From Chryseobacterium paridis (GTDB taxonomy: Bacteria; Bacteroidota; Bacteroidia; Flavobacteriales; Weeksellaceae): a DNA stretch of 64,000 nt. The notes beneath the pieces are model-generated. The model saw only the letters and a list, made by a program, of their open reading frames with translations, ran no database searches and was not told where the DNA came from. The position numbers were made by a program, and so were the translations under genes. The stretch spans positions 372,001 to 436,000 of the forward strand of contig NZ_JAENHK010000010.1 of NCBI RefSeq assembly GCF_016595215.1, written 5' to 3'. This document shows, piece by piece, positions 53,767 through 61,600 of the stretch. Every line of letters begins with the position of its first letter. Position 1 is the first letter of the stretch.

Positions 53767-54642
53767 ATGCACAAATCAGGATTTGTAAATATAGTTGGAA
53801 AACCTAATGCCGGAAAATCTACCTTACTCAACCAGTTAATGGGGGAGAAGCTTGCGATTGTAACGCAGAAGGCACAAACCACACGTCACAGAATTTTTGG
53901 AATTTATAATGAAGAAGACTTACAGATCGTATTTTCTGATACTCCGGGAGTATTAGATCCAAAATATGGTTTACAGGAGAAAATGATGGATTTTGTAAAG
54001 GACTCTTTGCAGGATGCTGATGTATTTTTATTCATCGTGGATGTTACAGATAAAGCTGAGCCTTCAGAATTTTTAATTGAAAAGCTCAATAAAATCCCTG
54101 TTCCTGTTTTGTTGTTATTAAATAAAGTGGATCAGACCAATCAGGAAGGACTTGAAAAGCTGGTAGAGGATTGGCATAACAGAATTCCTAAAGCTGAAAT
54201 TTTACCGATCTCTGCATTAAATGCTTTTAATACTGATGTTATTCTTCCGAAACTTAAATCTATGTTACCGGAGAATCCTCCTTATTATGATAAAGACCAG
54301 TATACAGATAAGCCAGAAAGATTTTTTGTAAACGAGGCAATTCGTGAGAAAATCCTTTTGAACTATGATAAAGAAATACCTTATTCCGTAGAAGTAGTCA
54401 CCGAACAATTTAAAGAAAAGGAGGGGATTATTTTTATAGATTCTATTATTTATGTGGAAAGAGATACCCAAAAAGGGATTATTATCGGGCATAAAGGAGA
54501 GGCTATCAAAAAAGTAGGAACAGAAGCGAGAGTAGATTTAGAGAAATTTTTTGCTAAAAAAATCCACTTGAACTTATTTGTAAAAGTGAAAAAAGATTGG
54601 CGAAAAAATGACAGAGATTTAAAGAATTTTGGTTACAGGTAA
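53767..54642 (+). CDS. era: GTPase Era
   Basis: A 291-residue essential GTPase that binds the 3' end of 16S rRNA during 30S assembly. The G1 motif GKPNAGKS is at residues 11-18, G3 is DTPGVLD, and G4 is NKVDQ. The C-terminal KH domain contains IIIGHKGEAIKKVG. The effector region AQTTRHRIFGI is typical. TAACTTTG (53739-53746) is a likely -7 element. It stands upstream of a DoxX gene in the same direction; the spacing of 66 bases suggests separate transcription. Confidence 0.96.
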   Translation: MHKSGFVNIVGKPNAGKSTLLNQLMGEKLAIVTQKAQTTRHRIFGIYNEEDLQIVFSDTPGVLDPKYGLQEKMMDFVKDSLQDADVFLFIVDVTDKAEPSEFLIEKLNKIPVPVLLLLNKVDQTNQEGLEKLVEDWHNRIPKAEILPISALNAFNTDVILPKLKSMLPENPPYYDKDQYTDKPERFFVNEAIREKILLNYDKEIPYSVEVVTEQFKEKEGIIFIDSIIYVERDTQKGIIIGHKGEAIKKVGTEARVDLEKFFAKKIHLNLFVKVKKDWRKNDRDLKNFGYR

Positions 54643-54708
54643 ACTAAAACACCAATAATCATCGTTGTATTGAAAGATTTTACTATCTTTAAACTAAATT
54701 TTTCATAC

Positions 54709-55137
54709 ATGAATTATAGTAACTCAAATTCTAATCCCATATTTAGAGATATTATACTGTTAATTGTGAGAGTTTTTATTGGATTCGCCATGCTTTCTCA
54801 CGGATTTCCCAAGCTTCAGATGCTGTTTGGACCAGATAAAATTGAATTTTATGATTTTCTGGGTCTCGGTCCGCAGATTACTTTAATTCTGACTATAATA
54901 GGAGAATTTGTGTGTTCCATACTCCTGATTTTAGGATTATTTACAAGGGTAGCATTAGGGATCTTGCTATTTACAATGGTGATCGCTGTTTTTGTAGTTC
55001 TTGGAGGGCAGCCTTTTGAAAAACAGGAATTAGGATTGATTTATTTATCTGTGTATCTTCTCTTAGTGGCTATTGGAGCCGGAAGATTTTCAGTAGATCA
55101 TATGATTGAAAAACGTAAAAGAGCATCCGATTGGTAA
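54709..55137 (+). CDS. DoxX-family membrane protein
   Basis: A 142-residue inner-membrane protein with four hydrophobic helices. IILLIVRVFIGFAMLSHGFPK and GEFVCSILLILGLFTR match the DoxX/DoxD-like family, which includes quinone-linked and oxidative-stress-associated proteins of unclear biochemistry. The frame is open 13 codons upstream, but the ATG at 54709 is followed by a polar Asn/Ser stretch and then the first helix, and a TATCTTTA element lies within the extension. No partner oxidoreductase gene is adjacent. Confidence 0.82.
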   Translation: MNYSNSNSNPIFRDIILLIVRVFIGFAMLSHGFPKLQMLFGPDKIEFYDFLGLGPQITLILTIIGEFVCSILLILGLFTRVALGILLFTMVIAVFVVLGGQPFEKQELGLIYLSVYLLLVAIGAGRFSVDHMIEKRKRASDW

Positions 55138-55156
55138 CAGTCTGGAAAATATAAAA

Positions 55157-55193
55157 TAAAAAGAGCATTAAATTTATTAATGCTCTTTTTTTG
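55157..55193 (+). terminator. Terminator of the DoxX gene
   Basis: AAAAGAGCATTAA and TTAATGCTCTTTT pair across a short AT loop and are followed by a T-run. Confidence 0.85.
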
Positions 55194-55278
55194 TTTTTGT
55201 ATTTAGATCTTTATTGCAATTTGTAATTTTATCCTATATAACTACAAAATTTACTAAATTCGTGAAAAATGTGATAAA

Positions 55279-57681
55279 ATGAAGATAAAACTAACTATTT
55301 GCCTTTTGGCATTTCTTAATTTCTACGAGGCACAGGAAAACGTTACTTATCAGAAACCATCTGCGGAAATTCTTAAACTCGCAGATTATGAAAGACCTCC
55401 AAGTGTTTTAATGAACAGCAAAAAAGATTGGGTTGTATTTACATATCGTCCTACTTATAAGACCTTAGAAGATCTTAGCCAACAGGAAATGAAGTTAGGA
55501 GGATTAAGAATCAATCCTGTTACTAATATTTCAAGCACTGCAACTTACTCCAATAATCTTAAGGTTAGAAAGATCAATGATAAACAAGAAATTCAGGTAA
55601 AAGGACTTCCTGCCAATCCAAAAATAACCAATATGTCTTTTTCTCCTGACGAGAAAAAAATGGCGTTTACCAATACAACAAGTAAAGGGGTGGAGCTTTG
55701 GATTGTAGATCTTGAAACAGCAACAGCTAAAAAAATCACCAATGATAATCTGAATGCCAACTTAGGAAGCCCATATACATGGTATAAAGATTCTCAGAAT
55801 TTATTGATCAAGGTACTTCCACAAAACAGACCTTCTTTGATTGATTCCAGTAAAGATCTTCCAACGGGTCCTATTGTATCTACAGCTGACGGAAAAGTTT
55901 CTCAAAACAGAACCTATCAGGATCTTCTGAAGAATCCTCAGGATGAGAAAAACTTCGAAATTCTTACCGCTTCTGATATTTATAATGTCGATCTTGCCGG
56001 AGGGCTTAAAAAAGTAAAAGATCAGGATATGTATTCTGGTCTGAGTTTTTCTCCGGACGGAAATTATTTAATGGCTACAACGATTAAGAAGCCGTTTTCT
56101 TATATCGTTCCTTTGAACAGATTTCCAATGACAACAACAGTTTATGATGCTCAGGGAAATGTTGTGAAAGTAGTGAATGAAGTTCCTTTAAATGAAATAA
56201 TGCCTAAGGGATTTGCGTCCGTAAGAACAGGAAAAAGGGATATGGGCTGGAGAAGTGATATGCCTGCTACTCTTGTCTATGCAGAAGCCCTGGATGGTGG
56301 AGATCAATCCAAAACCGCTGAATACAGAGACGAAATCTTTACGTGGGAAGCGCCATTCAATACAGCGGCAAAATCTTTCTTTAAAACCAAACAAAGATAC
56401 GAAGGAACAAGCTGGACCAATGATCATTATGCTATTGTTTCGGAAGACTGGTATGACACCAGAAATACAAAATCGTTCTTAGTTGATTTAAATAACGGTG
56501 AATCGAAAGTAATTGATGACAGAAATTATCAGGATGTGTACAGCGATCCTGGAAACTTCAATACTACAAAAAATCAATTTGGTAGAAATGTAATTGATAT
56601 GAAAGGAGGAAAAGCATATCTTATTGGAGATGGCTTTACAAAGGACGGACAACATCCTTTCATCGATGAAATGGATATGAAAACCTTGAAGAAGAAGAGG
56701 TTGTATACTTCTAATTTAAAAAATGCTAAAGAAGAAATTATAGATATTCTTAATCCTTCAAAAGGAGAGGTATTGACCATCCAGCAATCTGCAAGTCAGT
56801 ATCCAAATTATTTCAAGAAGAATATTAAATCCAATAAATCGGAGCCGGTAACTACTTTTGCAAACCCTTTTGAAAGCATAAAAGATGTGTATAAAGAGGT
56901 AATTAGTTATAAAAGGAATGATGGAGTAACATTGACGGGAACTCTTTATCTACCTGCAAACTATGACAGAAAAGCAAAAAATGAAAAGCTTCCATTACTA
57001 ATCTGGGCGTATCCGACAGAATATAAAGACAAGAATACAGCCGGACAGAATACACAAAACCCTAATGACTTTACATTCCCATATTATGGATCTTTTGTGT
57101 ACTGGACGACAAAAGGATATGCTGTCCTTGACGATGCAGCTTTCCCAATCATCGGGGAGGGAAAAACAGAACCTAACGATACCTTTATTCCTCAATTGGT
57201 TGCCAATGCAGAGGCAGCGATCAATGCTGTAGATCAGCTAGGCTACATTGATAAAAAGAAAGTGGCTGTTGGAGGGCATTCTTACGGAGCTTTTATGACG
57301 GCTAACCTTTTAACCCATTCTAAGCTTTTCGCTTGTGGAATTGCAAGAAGTGGAGCTTATAACAGAACGTTGACGCCATTTGGTTTCCAGAGTGAGCAAA
57401 GAAATTATTGGGATATTCCTGAAATTTACAATGCGATGTCTCCATTCATGAATGCGGATAAAATGAAAACTCCATTACTTTTAATTCATGGTGATGCAGA
57501 TAATAATCCTGGAACGTTTACTTTACAGACAGAAAGGTATTTCCAGGCACTAAAAAACCTTGGAGCACCTGTGAAAATGGTTCTTTTACCAAAAGAAGCT
57601 CATGGTTATGTTGCTAAGGAAAACATTCTTCACCTTTTATGGGAACAGGATCAGTTCTTAGAAAAATGTTTGAAGAAATAA
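55279..57681 (+). CDS. Secreted S9 prolyl-oligopeptidase-family peptidase
   Basis: An 800-residue exported serine peptidase with a short signal peptide ending YEAQ. The N-terminal ~540 residues form a beta-propeller with WD40-like blades (MSFSPDEKKMAFT; LSFSPDGNYLMAT). The C-terminal alpha/beta-hydrolase holds Ser668 in GGHSYGAF, an Asp in LIHGDADNNPGT (Asp739 or Asp741) and His775 in KEAHGY, the S9 triad. Its length suits the glutamyl endopeptidase / acylaminoacyl-peptidase-like subgroup. It probably acts in the periplasm on peptides. It is a single gene with a strong terminator. Confidence 0.92.
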   Translation: MKIKLTICLLAFLNFYEAQENVTYQKPSAEILKLADYERPPSVLMNSKKDWVVFTYRPTYKTLEDLSQQEMKLGGLRINPVTNISSTATYSNNLKVRKINDKQEIQVKGLPANPKITNMSFSPDEKKMAFTNTTSKGVELWIVDLETATAKKITNDNLNANLGSPYTWYKDSQNLLIKVLPQNRPSLIDSSKDLPTGPIVSTADGKVSQNRTYQDLLKNPQDEKNFEILTASDIYNVDLAGGLKKVKDQDMYSGLSFSPDGNYLMATTIKKPFSYIVPLNRFPMTTTVYDAQGNVVKVVNEVPLNEIMPKGFASVRTGKRDMGWRSDMPATLVYAEALDGGDQSKTAEYRDEIFTWEAPFNTAAKSFFKTKQRYEGTSWTNDHYAIVSEDWYDTRNTKSFLVDLNNGESKVIDDRNYQDVYSDPGNFNTTKNQFGRNVIDMKGGKAYLIGDGFTKDGQHPFIDEMDMKTLKKKRLYTSNLKNAKEEIIDILNPSKGEVLTIQQSASQYPNYFKKNIKSNKSEPVTTFANPFESIKDVYKEVISYKRNDGVTLTGTLYLPANYDRKAKNEKLPLLIWAYPTEYKDKNTAGQNTQNPNDFTFPYYGSFVYWTTKGYAVLDDAAFPIIGEGKTEPNDTFIPQLVANAEAAINAVDQLGYIDKKKVAVGGHSYGAFMTANLLTHSKLFACGIARSGAYNRTLTPFGFQSEQRNYWDIPEIYNAMSPFMNADKMKTPLLLIHGDADNNPGTFTLQTERYFQALKNLGAPVKMVLLPKEAHGYVAKENILHLLWEQDQFLEKCLKK

Positions 57682-57685
57682 ATTG

Positions 57686-57713
57686 AAAAATCGCTCCTAT
57701 CAGGAGCGATTTT
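57686..57713 (+). terminator. Terminator of the S9 peptidase gene
   Basis: AAAATCGCTCCT and AGGAGCGATTTT form a perfect 12-base stem followed by ATTTT. Confidence 0.9.
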
Positions 57714-57724
57714 ATTTTCCTCAT

Positions 57725-57863
57725 GTCATTGCGAGGAGCAAGGCGACGAAGCAATCTCTTAAAACAGATTTCTCGCTTCATTTCATTACGCTCGAAATGA
57801 CAATGTACTTTGTATAACTTAGCGCTGTCATTCAGAATGAAGCGAAGCGTAATGAAGAATCTG
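57725..57863. repeat. Cluster of dispersed palindromic units
   Basis: GTCATTGCGAGGAG...GAAGCAATCTC (57725-57758) is an inverted copy of units seen at 46219, 46540 and 50741. It is followed by two units of the TCATTCAGAATGAAGCGAAGCG type in opposite orientations (57766-57803 and 57826-57863). The cluster is non-coding and lies between the S9 peptidase terminator and the next gene. Confidence 0.75.
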
Positions 57864-57891
57864 TTAAAATAATTTACAATAATTTAGTACC

Positions 57892-58452
57892 ATGAAGTTA
57901 GTTGTGAAAAAAATGTTTACAATTTTCCTTGTAATTACCTTGATGGGTAGGCTTTTCGGACAAACTGAAAATATAGAAAACAGAAAATATCATCCCGCAA
58001 AAGAACACTTTGAGAAAGAATACATAAAACAGGATTATCAAAAATACTTAAAATCCCAAATTAAAATTGAAAAGGATAAAGTAATCATTGATGTTGTGAA
58101 AATTATTGAATTTTCAGAAAACTTAGATAAGAGATTTAAATTAATCTTTGAGAATGGATTGATAGATCCAACAAAAGTAAATAGCAGCTATATTTTAAGA
58201 ATTTCAAGTATTGACGAACTTAAGTTATTAAATCCAAATCCTCAAACAAAAAGATTTAGTTTTTGGGTATTTCCTCAAGGTAAAACATCTGTACAGAATA
58301 ATTCCGTTGAACATATGTTACGAGGAAGATTTAATCCTGACGAATATTATTTTGAACTTCAAAATGACAATGCAGATGATAATACAAGCTTTGAAGAATT
58401 TATTGTAGGTGCAAGACTTACTTACTTAGGATATAGTGGAATTGTATTATAA
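57892..58452 (+). CDS. Secreted protein of unknown function
   Basis: A 186-residue exported protein with a signal peptide ending LFGQ. The mature part begins with TENIENRKYHPAKEHFEKEY, then has a mixed alpha/beta region without cysteine. The segment VGARLTYLGYSGIVL at the end resembles a short beta strand pair. I do not recognise the family. It is flanked on both sides by dispersed palindromic repeats, which may indicate a mobile or recently acquired position, but no transposase is present. Confidence 0.65.
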   Translation: MKLVVKKMFTIFLVITLMGRLFGQTENIENRKYHPAKEHFEKEYIKQDYQKYLKSQIKIEKDKVIIDVVKIIEFSENLDKRFKLIFENGLIDPTKVNSSYILRISSIDELKLLNPNPQTKRFSFWVFPQGKTSVQNNSVEHMLRGRFNPDEYYFELQNDNADDNTSFEEFIVGARLTYLGYSGIVL

Positions 58453-58454
58453 TC

Positions 58455-58498
58455 TGTCATTGTTATTCAGAATGAAGCAAAGCGTAGTTAAGAATCTT
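58455..58498. repeat. Dispersed palindromic unit
   Basis: CTGTCATTGTTATTCAGAATGAAGCAAAGCGTAGTTAAGAATCT-type sequence begins right after the stop at 58452 and matches the unit at 57826-57863 apart from an insertion and a few substitutions. Confidence 0.65.
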
Positions 58499-58595
58499 AT
58501 GAAAGAAGAATTCTCACCTCATTTCTGACCCACATCCGCCGAATTACGGTTTGTATTCGAAATGATATCACTTTTGCTGCTACTCTGAAAAAAGC

Positions 58596-59291
58596 TTAAT
58601 AATTCAAATATTTCAAAACTCCGCTGATATCCTCCAGTTCAGCAAATCTTTCGTGTTTCAATTGGTGTTCATGTTGCTCATGTGCCCAGGTGGTATGAAA
58701 TGGAATATGTGCAGCAAATCCTCCAATGTCTAAGACAGGTATAATATCTGATTTTATGGAATTGCCTAACATGAGAAAATGTTCAGGTTGGCAATCCAAA
58801 TGTTTCAGTAATTTTTCGTAATCACTGTTTTTCTTATCACTCATAATTTCGATGTGATGAAAATACTTTTCCAGTCCCGATTTTTTAAGCTTTCGTTCCT
58901 GATCAAGAAGATCACCTTTTGTCGCCATTACCAATCGATATTTTCCTTTCAGGGCTTCTAATGTCTCTGTCACTCCTTCCAACAGCTGAACAGGTTGTTG
59001 TAAAAGATCATGTCCTAATTCAATGGCCTTGTTTATTAATTGGAGAGAAGCGGTTCCGTTAGAAACCCTGCAAATGGTTTCAACCATACAAAGCATAAAA
59101 CCTTTTACGCCATAACCATACAAATGGAGATTTTGCATTTCGGTTTTAAATAATTCCTGTGATACAGAATGATGTGGCAGATAATCCTCAAGCAAGGCAC
59201 AAAACTCTTTTTCTGTTTCCTGAAAATAAGGCTCATTTACCCAAAGCGTATCATCTGCATCAAACGCTATTGTTGTTATATGATTTTTCAT
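58596..59291 (-). CDS. HAD-superfamily hydrolase
   Basis: A 231-residue cytoplasmic phosphatase-type protein. IAFDADDTLW holds motif I (Asp10, Asp12). RLVMATKG gives motif II, KKSGLEKYFHHIEIMSDKK supplies the motif III lysine, and FLMLGNSIKSDIIPVLDIGG gives motif IV. A helical cap lies between motifs I and II. It belongs to the beta-phosphoglucomutase/YjjG-like group; the substrate is unknown. Start codons exist at 59318, 59306 and 59291; the last is chosen since a plus-strand promoter for the neighbouring crp gene overlaps the longer versions. The genes are divergent. Confidence 0.82.
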   Translation of the reverse strand: MKNHITTIAFDADDTLWVNEPYFQETEKEFCALLEDYLPHHSVSQELFKTEMQNLHLYGYGVKGFMLCMVETICRVSNGTASLQLINKAIELGHDLLQQPVQLLEGVTETLEALKGKYRLVMATKGDLLDQERKLKKSGLEKYFHHIEIMSDKKNSDYEKLLKHLDCQPEHFLMLGNSIKSDIIPVLDIGGFAAHIPFHTTWAHEQHEHQLKHERFAELEDISGVLKYLNY

Positions 59292-59301
59292 TTTACTTTT
59301 G
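59273..59301 (+). promoter_or_regulatory. Promoter of the second Crp/Fnr-family gene
   Basis: TTG (59273-59275), 18 bases, TACTTTTG (59294-59301). It overlaps the 5' end of the divergent HAD gene and points toward the gene starting at 59369. Confidence 0.6.
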
Positions 59302-59346
59302 TACATTTCTGAGAGCAAAAATCAGAATAAAAAACACAAGAACAAA

Positions 59347-59358
59347 GGACATTTGTCC
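59347..59358. promoter_or_regulatory. Palindrome upstream of the second Crp/Fnr-family gene
   Basis: GGACATTTGTCC has perfect five-base arms around TT and lies between the promoter and the ATG. It could be an autoregulatory operator; this is only positional inference. Confidence 0.35.
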
Positions 59359-59368
59359 CGGATCATAT

Positions 59369-59938
59369 ATGTTACGAACCAACCAAGCATTTTTAAGCTA
59401 TTTAGAGCAGCTATACGCTAAACAGGAGCGTAAAGAAGATATTATCATCAAATCATTTTCAAAAGGAAAAAGAATATTGATTCAGAACGAAGCACCTTCC
59501 AAGATCATGCTAATTAGTAATGGGATTACAAAATGCTATTTAGCTGAAGAAAATGACAAAGAATTTATAATTGAATTTTTAGGGAAAGGCGAAATTATTG
59601 GGGAAATAGAATTCATCAAAAATATTAACTGTCTTTGTTCCATTGAAGCGATGACGGAGGTGTCTGTTTACGCGATTTCAATTCCTTATTTTAGATCGCT
59701 GCTCAAAAGTGACTTAGCCTTTAATAATTTATTATTGGATGTTTTCGCTGAGCGTATTGTAAATACATCAACAAGAGCCTCTTATCAGCAATTGTATACA
59801 ACAGAACATAATTTAGAAAAACTTCTAAAATTACAATCCCAACAGAAAATCGAGATTTCAAAAGAAGATATGGCTTCTTATTTAGGAGTTACCATAAGAA
59901 GTTTAAACAGAGCGCTGAAAAGCCTTAATGAAAAATGA
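59369..59938 (+). CDS. Crp/Fnr-family transcriptional regulator
   Basis: A 189-residue regulator with a cyclic-nucleotide-binding fold (IKSFSKGKRILIQNEAPSK... FLGKGEIIGEIEFI) and a C-terminal helix-turn-helix (ISKEDMASYLGVTIRSLNR). GEIIGE resembles the ligand loop, but the cAMP arginine-serine pair is absent. The frame is open for 70 codons upstream across the HAD gene; the ATG at 59369 starts the natural protein. It is unlike the regulator at 50907 beyond the family level. It is divergent from the HAD gene and followed by a seven-base word array. Confidence 0.88.
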   Translation: MLRTNQAFLSYLEQLYAKQERKEDIIIKSFSKGKRILIQNEAPSKIMLISNGITKCYLAEENDKEFIIEFLGKGEIIGEIEFIKNINCLCSIEAMTEVSVYAISIPYFRSLLKSDLAFNNLLLDVFAERIVNTSTRASYQQLYTTEHNLEKLLKLQSQQKIEISKEDMASYLGVTIRSLNRALKSLNEK

Positions 59939-60140
59939 AAAATGAAAAAAGTTGAAAGTTGAAAGTGGAAAGTGGAGAGTTGAAAGTGGAAAATGAGAAG
60001 TTAGAAGTTAGTGCAAAAATATAATTTGAACAACAACGCAAACCTCGAATCCCGCATCTCGAACCCCATAACTCCTCAACCCAGAAATCTCTAAGCTTCC
60101 CTCACTTTCAACTCTCAACTTTCAATTTTCAACTCTAAAG
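59939..60140. repeat. Second seven-base word array with inverted arms
   Basis: The left arm (59948-60010) has repeated words GTTGAAA, GTGGAAA and GTTAGAA. The right arm (60044-60136) has CCTCGAATCCCGCATCTCGAA, then CTTTCAACTCTCAACTTTC. The arms are approximate inverted complements, so a transcript could fold back. The same words occur in the array at 35683-36100. There is no open reading frame of interest. Confidence 0.7.
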
Positions 60141-60163
60141 AACTATTTGTACTTATCTGATTA

Positions 60164-61528
60164 TTATACTCTATTCTGTTTTATTTTCTTTGCAGACATA
60201 TTTAAAAATCGTTTTACAAGAAAGACCGCAGATACCGTTAATCCCAATCCTAAAGCGATCCACATTCCAAATGCTCCCATTCCTAACGTGACACAAAGTA
60301 AATAGCCTAAAGGTACTGTAATCACCCAATACGCAATGAATGTGTAGATAGAAGGAATCTTAACATCCTGTATACCTCTTAACATTCCTAAAGCGGTCAC
60401 CTGAATTCCATCTGATAGCTGAAATAATGCAGCAATGATCATTAATTTTGAAGCCAGTGTAATCACTTCCACTTCTTCCTTTTTCGTAAAGAAAGTAGGA
60501 AGAATATTTCTACCCAAAATAAATACAATCCCACAGATACACATAAAGATAAAAGCAATCTTTAAGTTATTGATCCCCACTTTTCGGAGCTCAACATAAT
60601 TCTGTTCACCCATTTTTCTCCCGATCATAACTGTGGAGGCAACACTGAATCCTACACATAAGTTAAAGGTAAATGAAGCCATACTTAAAGCGATCTGGTG
60701 AGATGCAATATCATGAGCAGAGATTAATCCACAGATGAATGCAGCACCTGCGAAAGCGGTTACTTCAAAGAACATTTGTAAAGCCGTAGGTAGTCCTAAT
60801 TTTACCATTTTATCAAACATTTGCTTAGAGAATACCTGGATCTTTAAAGAAAAATCTTTGATATATCGTCTGGTTCTTTCTTCTTTTACTAAAACAAAAT
60901 ATAAAAAGACCACCATGAAGATTCTAGCAATCAAGCTGGCTAATGCAGATCCTTTTACTCCCATTGGAGGTAATCCGAAAAGTCCTTTGATAAAAACATA
61001 GTTTAAAACAATATTGATAACGTTGGCAATGATAGTCGCTTTTGTTACCCCGATCGTATATGACAATCCTTCAGAAACCTCTCTTAAGGTCTGAAATGCC
61101 ATAAAAGGAATCATACTTATTGCCATGATCCCCAAAAAATGAACCGTATCAGGAACAATCTTAGCCGGTTGTCCGGAATGATAGAGTAGAGGCAATCCTA
61201 ATAGTAATATAGCCATCAAAATAACACCAACGGTCATATTAATAACAAAGCCATGGCTGAAAACGGAGTTAATCGTTTTATGGTCATGTCTCGAATGTGC
61301 TTCTGAAACCAAAGGTGGAATTGCAAAGGAAAATCCCAACGCTAATACAAACATTGAGAAAAATACTGCATTCCCTAAAGATACAGAAGCTAATGCATCT
61401 GCTCCCAACAACTTTCCAACAATAATATTGTCAAATAAGTTTACAGATACTTGTCCTACCTGCGTTAGCATTACGGGTAGCGCCAAAGTAAGGCATTCTT
61501 TCGTATAGTTTTTATTTAAAAAGCTCAT
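60164..61528 (-). CDS. MATE-family multidrug/cation efflux transporter
   Basis: A 454-residue inner-membrane protein with 12 helices arranged as two bundles of six. MLTQVGQVSVNLFDNIIVGKL is the start of helix 1, and the second half repeats the motif (LPTALQMFFEVTAFAGAAF). The family exports cationic drugs or metabolites using a sodium or proton gradient. The subgroup is NorM-like by length. A short Lys/Arg-rich tail follows. It lies between a seven-base word array and the terminator of the sigma-54 activator gene, transcribed in the same direction as that gene. Confidence 0.93.
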   Translation of the reverse strand: MSFLNKNYTKECLTLALPVMLTQVGQVSVNLFDNIIVGKLLGADALASVSLGNAVFFSMFVLALGFSFAIPPLVSEAHSRHDHKTINSVFSHGFVINMTVGVILMAILLLGLPLLYHSGQPAKIVPDTVHFLGIMAISMIPFMAFQTLREVSEGLSYTIGVTKATIIANVINIVLNYVFIKGLFGLPPMGVKGSALASLIARIFMVVFLYFVLVKEERTRRYIKDFSLKIQVFSKQMFDKMVKLGLPTALQMFFEVTAFAGAAFICGLISAHDIASHQIALSMASFTFNLCVGFSVASTVMIGRKMGEQNYVELRKVGINNLKIAFIFMCICGIVFILGRNILPTFFTKKEEVEVITLASKLMIIAALFQLSDGIQVTALGMLRGIQDVKIPSIYTFIAYWVITVPLGYLLCVTLGMGAFGMWIALGLGLTVSAVFLVKRFLNMSAKKIKQNRV

Positions 61529-61541
61529 AGTTTTAACAAAA

Positions 61542-61575
61542 AAAAAATTTGCAGTGTTACGACTGCAAATTTTTT
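61542..61575 (-). terminator. Terminator of the sigma-54 activator gene
   Basis: AAAAAATTTGCAGT and ACTGCAAATTTTTT form a perfect 14-base stem around GTTACG with a T-run on the minus strand. Confidence 0.9.
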
Positions 61576-61600
61576 ATAATTTATTTAGGTTATAATTAAA

